From contig JAITLO010000021.1 in the NCBI GenBank assembly GCA_031277855.1, forward strand, positions 1-37,568: 37,568 nt of DNA, read 5' to 3'. The number at the start of each line of letters is the position of its first letter. The first letter of the stretch is position 1. This stretch comes from Acidovorax sp. (GTDB lineage: Bacteria; Pseudomonadota; Gammaproteobacteria; Burkholderiales; Burkholderiaceae_C). Below, piece by piece: positions 36,076-37,568 of the stretch. Made by a program: the position numbers and the translations under genes. A model generated the notes under the pieces. The model saw only the letters and a list, made by a program, of their open reading frames with translations, was not told the DNA's origin and made no database searches.

Positions 36076-36192
36076 ATGTGAAACAGCGTCTGCGGCAGCC
36101 ACCCCATCGCTGCGCGTAGTAAGCGGTTAATACCCGCCCCTGCCCACCGTCACCACAATGGCTGGACCCGACAACCACTTGAAGGAGACAGC

Positions 36193-36780
36193 ATGGCAGG
36201 CAAGAAAATTCTGATGATTTGTGGCGACTACTGCGAGGACTACGAGACCATGGTGCCCTTCCAGGCACTGCTGGCCGTGGGCCACCAGGTGCATGCCGTC
36301 TGCCCCAGCAAAAAAGCCGGCGAACAGATCAAGACCGCCATCCACGACTTTGAAGGCGCGCAAACCTATAGCGAAAAGCCCGGCCACAACTTCACGCTCA
36401 ACGCCACGTTCGCCGAGGTCAAGGCCGAGCATTACGACGCCCTGGTCATCCCCGGCGGCCGCGGCCCCGAATACCTGCGCAACGATGCTGCCGTGCTGGC
36501 CGCCGTGCGCCATTTCTTTGACGCCAACAAGCCCGTAGCCGCCGTCTGCCACGGCGCCCAGCTGCTGGCCGGCGCCGGTGTACTCAAAGGCCGCACCTGC
36601 TCCGCCTACCCCGCCTGCCGCGCCGAGGTAGAGCTGGCCGGCGGAACCTACGCCGACATCGCCGTGGACCAGGCCCACACCGAAGGCAATCTGGTCAGCG
36701 CCCCGGCCTGGCCTGCACACCCGGCTTGGCTGGCCCAGTTCCTAGCGCTGCTGGGCACGAGCATTACGCACACCCCCTGA
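36193..36780 (+). CDS. DJ-1/PfpI family protein
   Basis: The 195-aa cytosolic protein is of the DJ-1/PfpI class I glutamine amidotransferase-like fold. The nucleophile cysteine is C119 in [11 protein letters not shown], with the family's glutamate near E15-E18 and the conserved [15 protein letters not shown] at about 82-96. Family members act as glyoxalases, deglycases (disputed) or proteases; the sequence does not decide. A good GAAGGAGA site precedes ATG 36193. The stop codon TGA lies inside repeat copy E. Confidence 0.9.
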   Translation: MAGKKILMICGDYCEDYETMVPFQALLAVGHQVHAVCPSKKAGEQIKTAIHDFEGAQTYSEKPGHNFTLNATFAEVKAEHYDALVIPGGRGPEYLRNDAAVLAAVRHFFDANKPVAAVCHGAQLLAGAGVLKGRTCSAYPACRAEVELAGGTYADIAVDQAHTEGNLVSAPAWPAHPAWLAQFLALLGTSITHTP

Positions 36781-36866
36781 GCGGCTTTGCCGCTTCCCCC
36801 TCTCTCTCGCTGCGCGAGGGAGGGGGACGGCGCCAGCGCGGCGGGGCGGCCCTTGCGCGGCGCCCT
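36773..36866 (+). repeat. Three-stem intergenic repeat, copy E (at the DJ-1 stop)
   Basis: CCCCCTGAG supplies the stop codon of the DJ-1/PfpI gene (TGA 36778-36780). Stem 1 is AGCGGC/GCCGCT. Stem 2 is CCCCCTC...GAGGGGG with apical CTCGC/GCGAG. Stem 3 is GGCGCC/GGCGCC (36829-36834 with 36859-36864) around GCGGGGCGGCCCTTGC. Confidence 0.92.
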
Positions 36867-36989
36867 GGCATGGGCAGCGCCGGTTTTATAGGCAGCGTCC
36901 ATACATGGCTCCCTCGCCCCTCGCATCCCTGGGTTGACGCGGCCCACCCCAGGCTCCACCATGGCCGGGTTTTCTTTTTCCACACCGCC

Positions 36990-37343
36990 ATGTGCCAAGT
37001 CTTTGTCAGTGCCGATCCGCAGCTCTGGGCCCACCGCTCCCGCTCCATCCGCCTGCATGGCGTGGCCACCAGCATCCGGCTGGAAAACCTGTTCTGGCAG
37101 GTGCTCCATGACATTGCCACCCGTGACGGCTACACCGTGCCCCAGCTGTGCACCCGGCTGTATGACGAGCTGGTGGCCGAGCGCGGCACGGTCGAGAACT
37201 TCACCTCGTTTTTGCGCGTGTGCTGCACCCGCTATCTGGCGCTGCAGCTGTCGGGAGAAATTCCGCAGGATGCGCGCATCCCGATTCGCTCGCTGACCGT
37301 GGGCAGCGGCCTGCCGCACCCGCCCGCGGCGCTGCGACATTAG
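36990..37343 (+). CDS. Ribbon-helix-helix domain protein
   Basis: The 117-aa protein starts MCQVFVSADPQLWAHRSRSI and continues with RLHGVATSIRLENLFWQVLHD. Residues ~8-85 fit the RHH_4-type ribbon-helix-helix family found in proteobacteria (small putative DNA-binding proteins). ATG 36990 was chosen as the family-like start; no Shine-Dalgarno is clear. It lies downstream of repeat copy E, with 209 bp between it and the DJ-1 gene. An intrinsic terminator follows. Confidence 0.8.
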   Translation: MCQVFVSADPQLWAHRSRSIRLHGVATSIRLENLFWQVLHDIATRDGYTVPQLCTRLYDELVAERGTVENFTSFLRVCCTRYLALQLSGEIPQDARIPIRSLTVGSGLPHPPAALRH

Positions 37344-37368
37344 CGCTTCCGATGCCCATGCTCCCTAC

Positions 37369-37397
37369 AAAAAAGCAGCCCTGAGGCTGCTTTTTTT
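37369..37397. terminator. Intrinsic terminator after the ribbon-helix-helix gene
   Basis: GCAGCC-CTGA-GGCTGC is flanked by AAAAAA and TTTTTTT, so it can act in both directions, including for any transcript coming from the IS element. Confidence 0.88.
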
Positions 37398-37450
37398 GAT
37401 TGGGCAGAGAACAAGCAAGAATCAGCCCGCCGTACCCAGGGAGCCCCTCA

Positions 37451-37568
37451 GAGCCTGTTTACGATCTCCGGAGTATCAGCGCCAGGAACGCCAAGTGGAT
37501 GAACTGCAAACTGGTGTTAAGCAGCCTCTCGCAGTTCTTCCACAGCCGTCTGTTCTTCTCCAGCCACG
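37451..37568 (-). mobile_element. IS5-family insertion sequence, 3' end (rest outside the window)
   Basis: The end of an IS element: the terminal repeat begins GAGCCTGTTTACGATCT at 37451, immediately followed by the transposase 3' end read leftwards. The three bases before it, TCA, fit a TNA target duplication as in the IS1031 group, but the other end is not visible. The boundary and family assignment rest on the transposase sequence. Confidence 0.85.
37459..37568 (-). CDS. IS5-family transposase, C-terminal fragment
   Basis: The last ~35 codons are visible, beginning WLEKNRRLWKNCERLLNTS and ending LALILRRS before TAA (37459-37461). This is the C-terminus of DDE transposases of the IS5 family, where the WLEKNRRL-type block follows the catalytic Glu region. 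The stop codon lies within the terminal repeat. The N-terminal part is outside the window, so intactness cannot be judged. Confidence 0.88.
   Translation of the reverse strand, partial: WLEKNRRLWKNCERLLNTSLQFIHLAFLALILRRS

Overview
The window looks like chromosomal DNA of a high-GC betaproteobacterium of the Burkholderiales, most probably Comamonadaceae. The evidence is the 16S rRNA 5' end and leader, the holA-lptE-leuS, bamE/fur and hpf/ptsN/hprK gene sets, the eukaryote-like long PurC, and the GshA type. It is mostly core genome. A partial IS5-family element enters at the right edge, and there are five copies of a dispersed structured repeat. No prophage, CRISPR array or tRNA gene is visible.

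Layout, left to right. 1-788: 5' end of a 16S rRNA gene on the minus strand with its long promoter/leader. 789-10823, all minus: gshB, benE, kup, gshA, trkH, trkA, proA, i.e. both steps of glutathione synthesis interleaved with two K+ uptake systems. 10842-11153: a small unknown gene divergent from proA. 11386-13633 (minus): a two-component system of the TctDE/QseBC type. 13817-17295 (plus): a phnD-phnC-phnE-phnE phosphonate/phosphite/phosphate ABC importer, divergent from the response regulator. 17546-21868 (minus): holA-lptE-leuS. 22077-23279 (plus): a YbdG-type mechanosensitive channel. 23466-26146 (minus): a DUF2157 membrane protein and a DUF4401-GDYXXLXY fusion. 26501-29155 (minus): bamE-dapB-exbB-exbD. 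29304-29729 (plus): fur. 29894-32724 (plus): an exported DUF1800/DUF1501 pair. 32751-34626 (minus): hpf, ptsN, hprK. 35014-37343 (plus): purC, a DJ-1/PfpI protein and a ribbon-helix-helix protein. 37451-37568: IS5-family end.

How the genes fit together. There is a strong ion and osmotic theme: Kup, TrkA/TrkH, the mechanosensitive channel, the glutathione genes (glutathione gates Kef K+ efflux in relatives), and PtsN, whose E. coli homologue binds TrkA. The two-component system is a likely regulator of the phn transporter, because the shared intergenic region carries four heptamers at an exact 11-bp period ahead of the phnD -10.

The most unusual content is a repeat of about 75-95 bp, present five times (11308-11383, 12872-12963, 23271-23346, 26409-26498, 36773-36866). 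Every copy lies 0-4 bp from a stop codon, in the same orientation relative to the gene it follows, and in two copies the repeat itself supplies the TGA. It folds into three hairpins whose stems change by compensating substitutions between copies, while one loop is nearly constant. That pattern points to a structured 3'-end element rather than random repeats.
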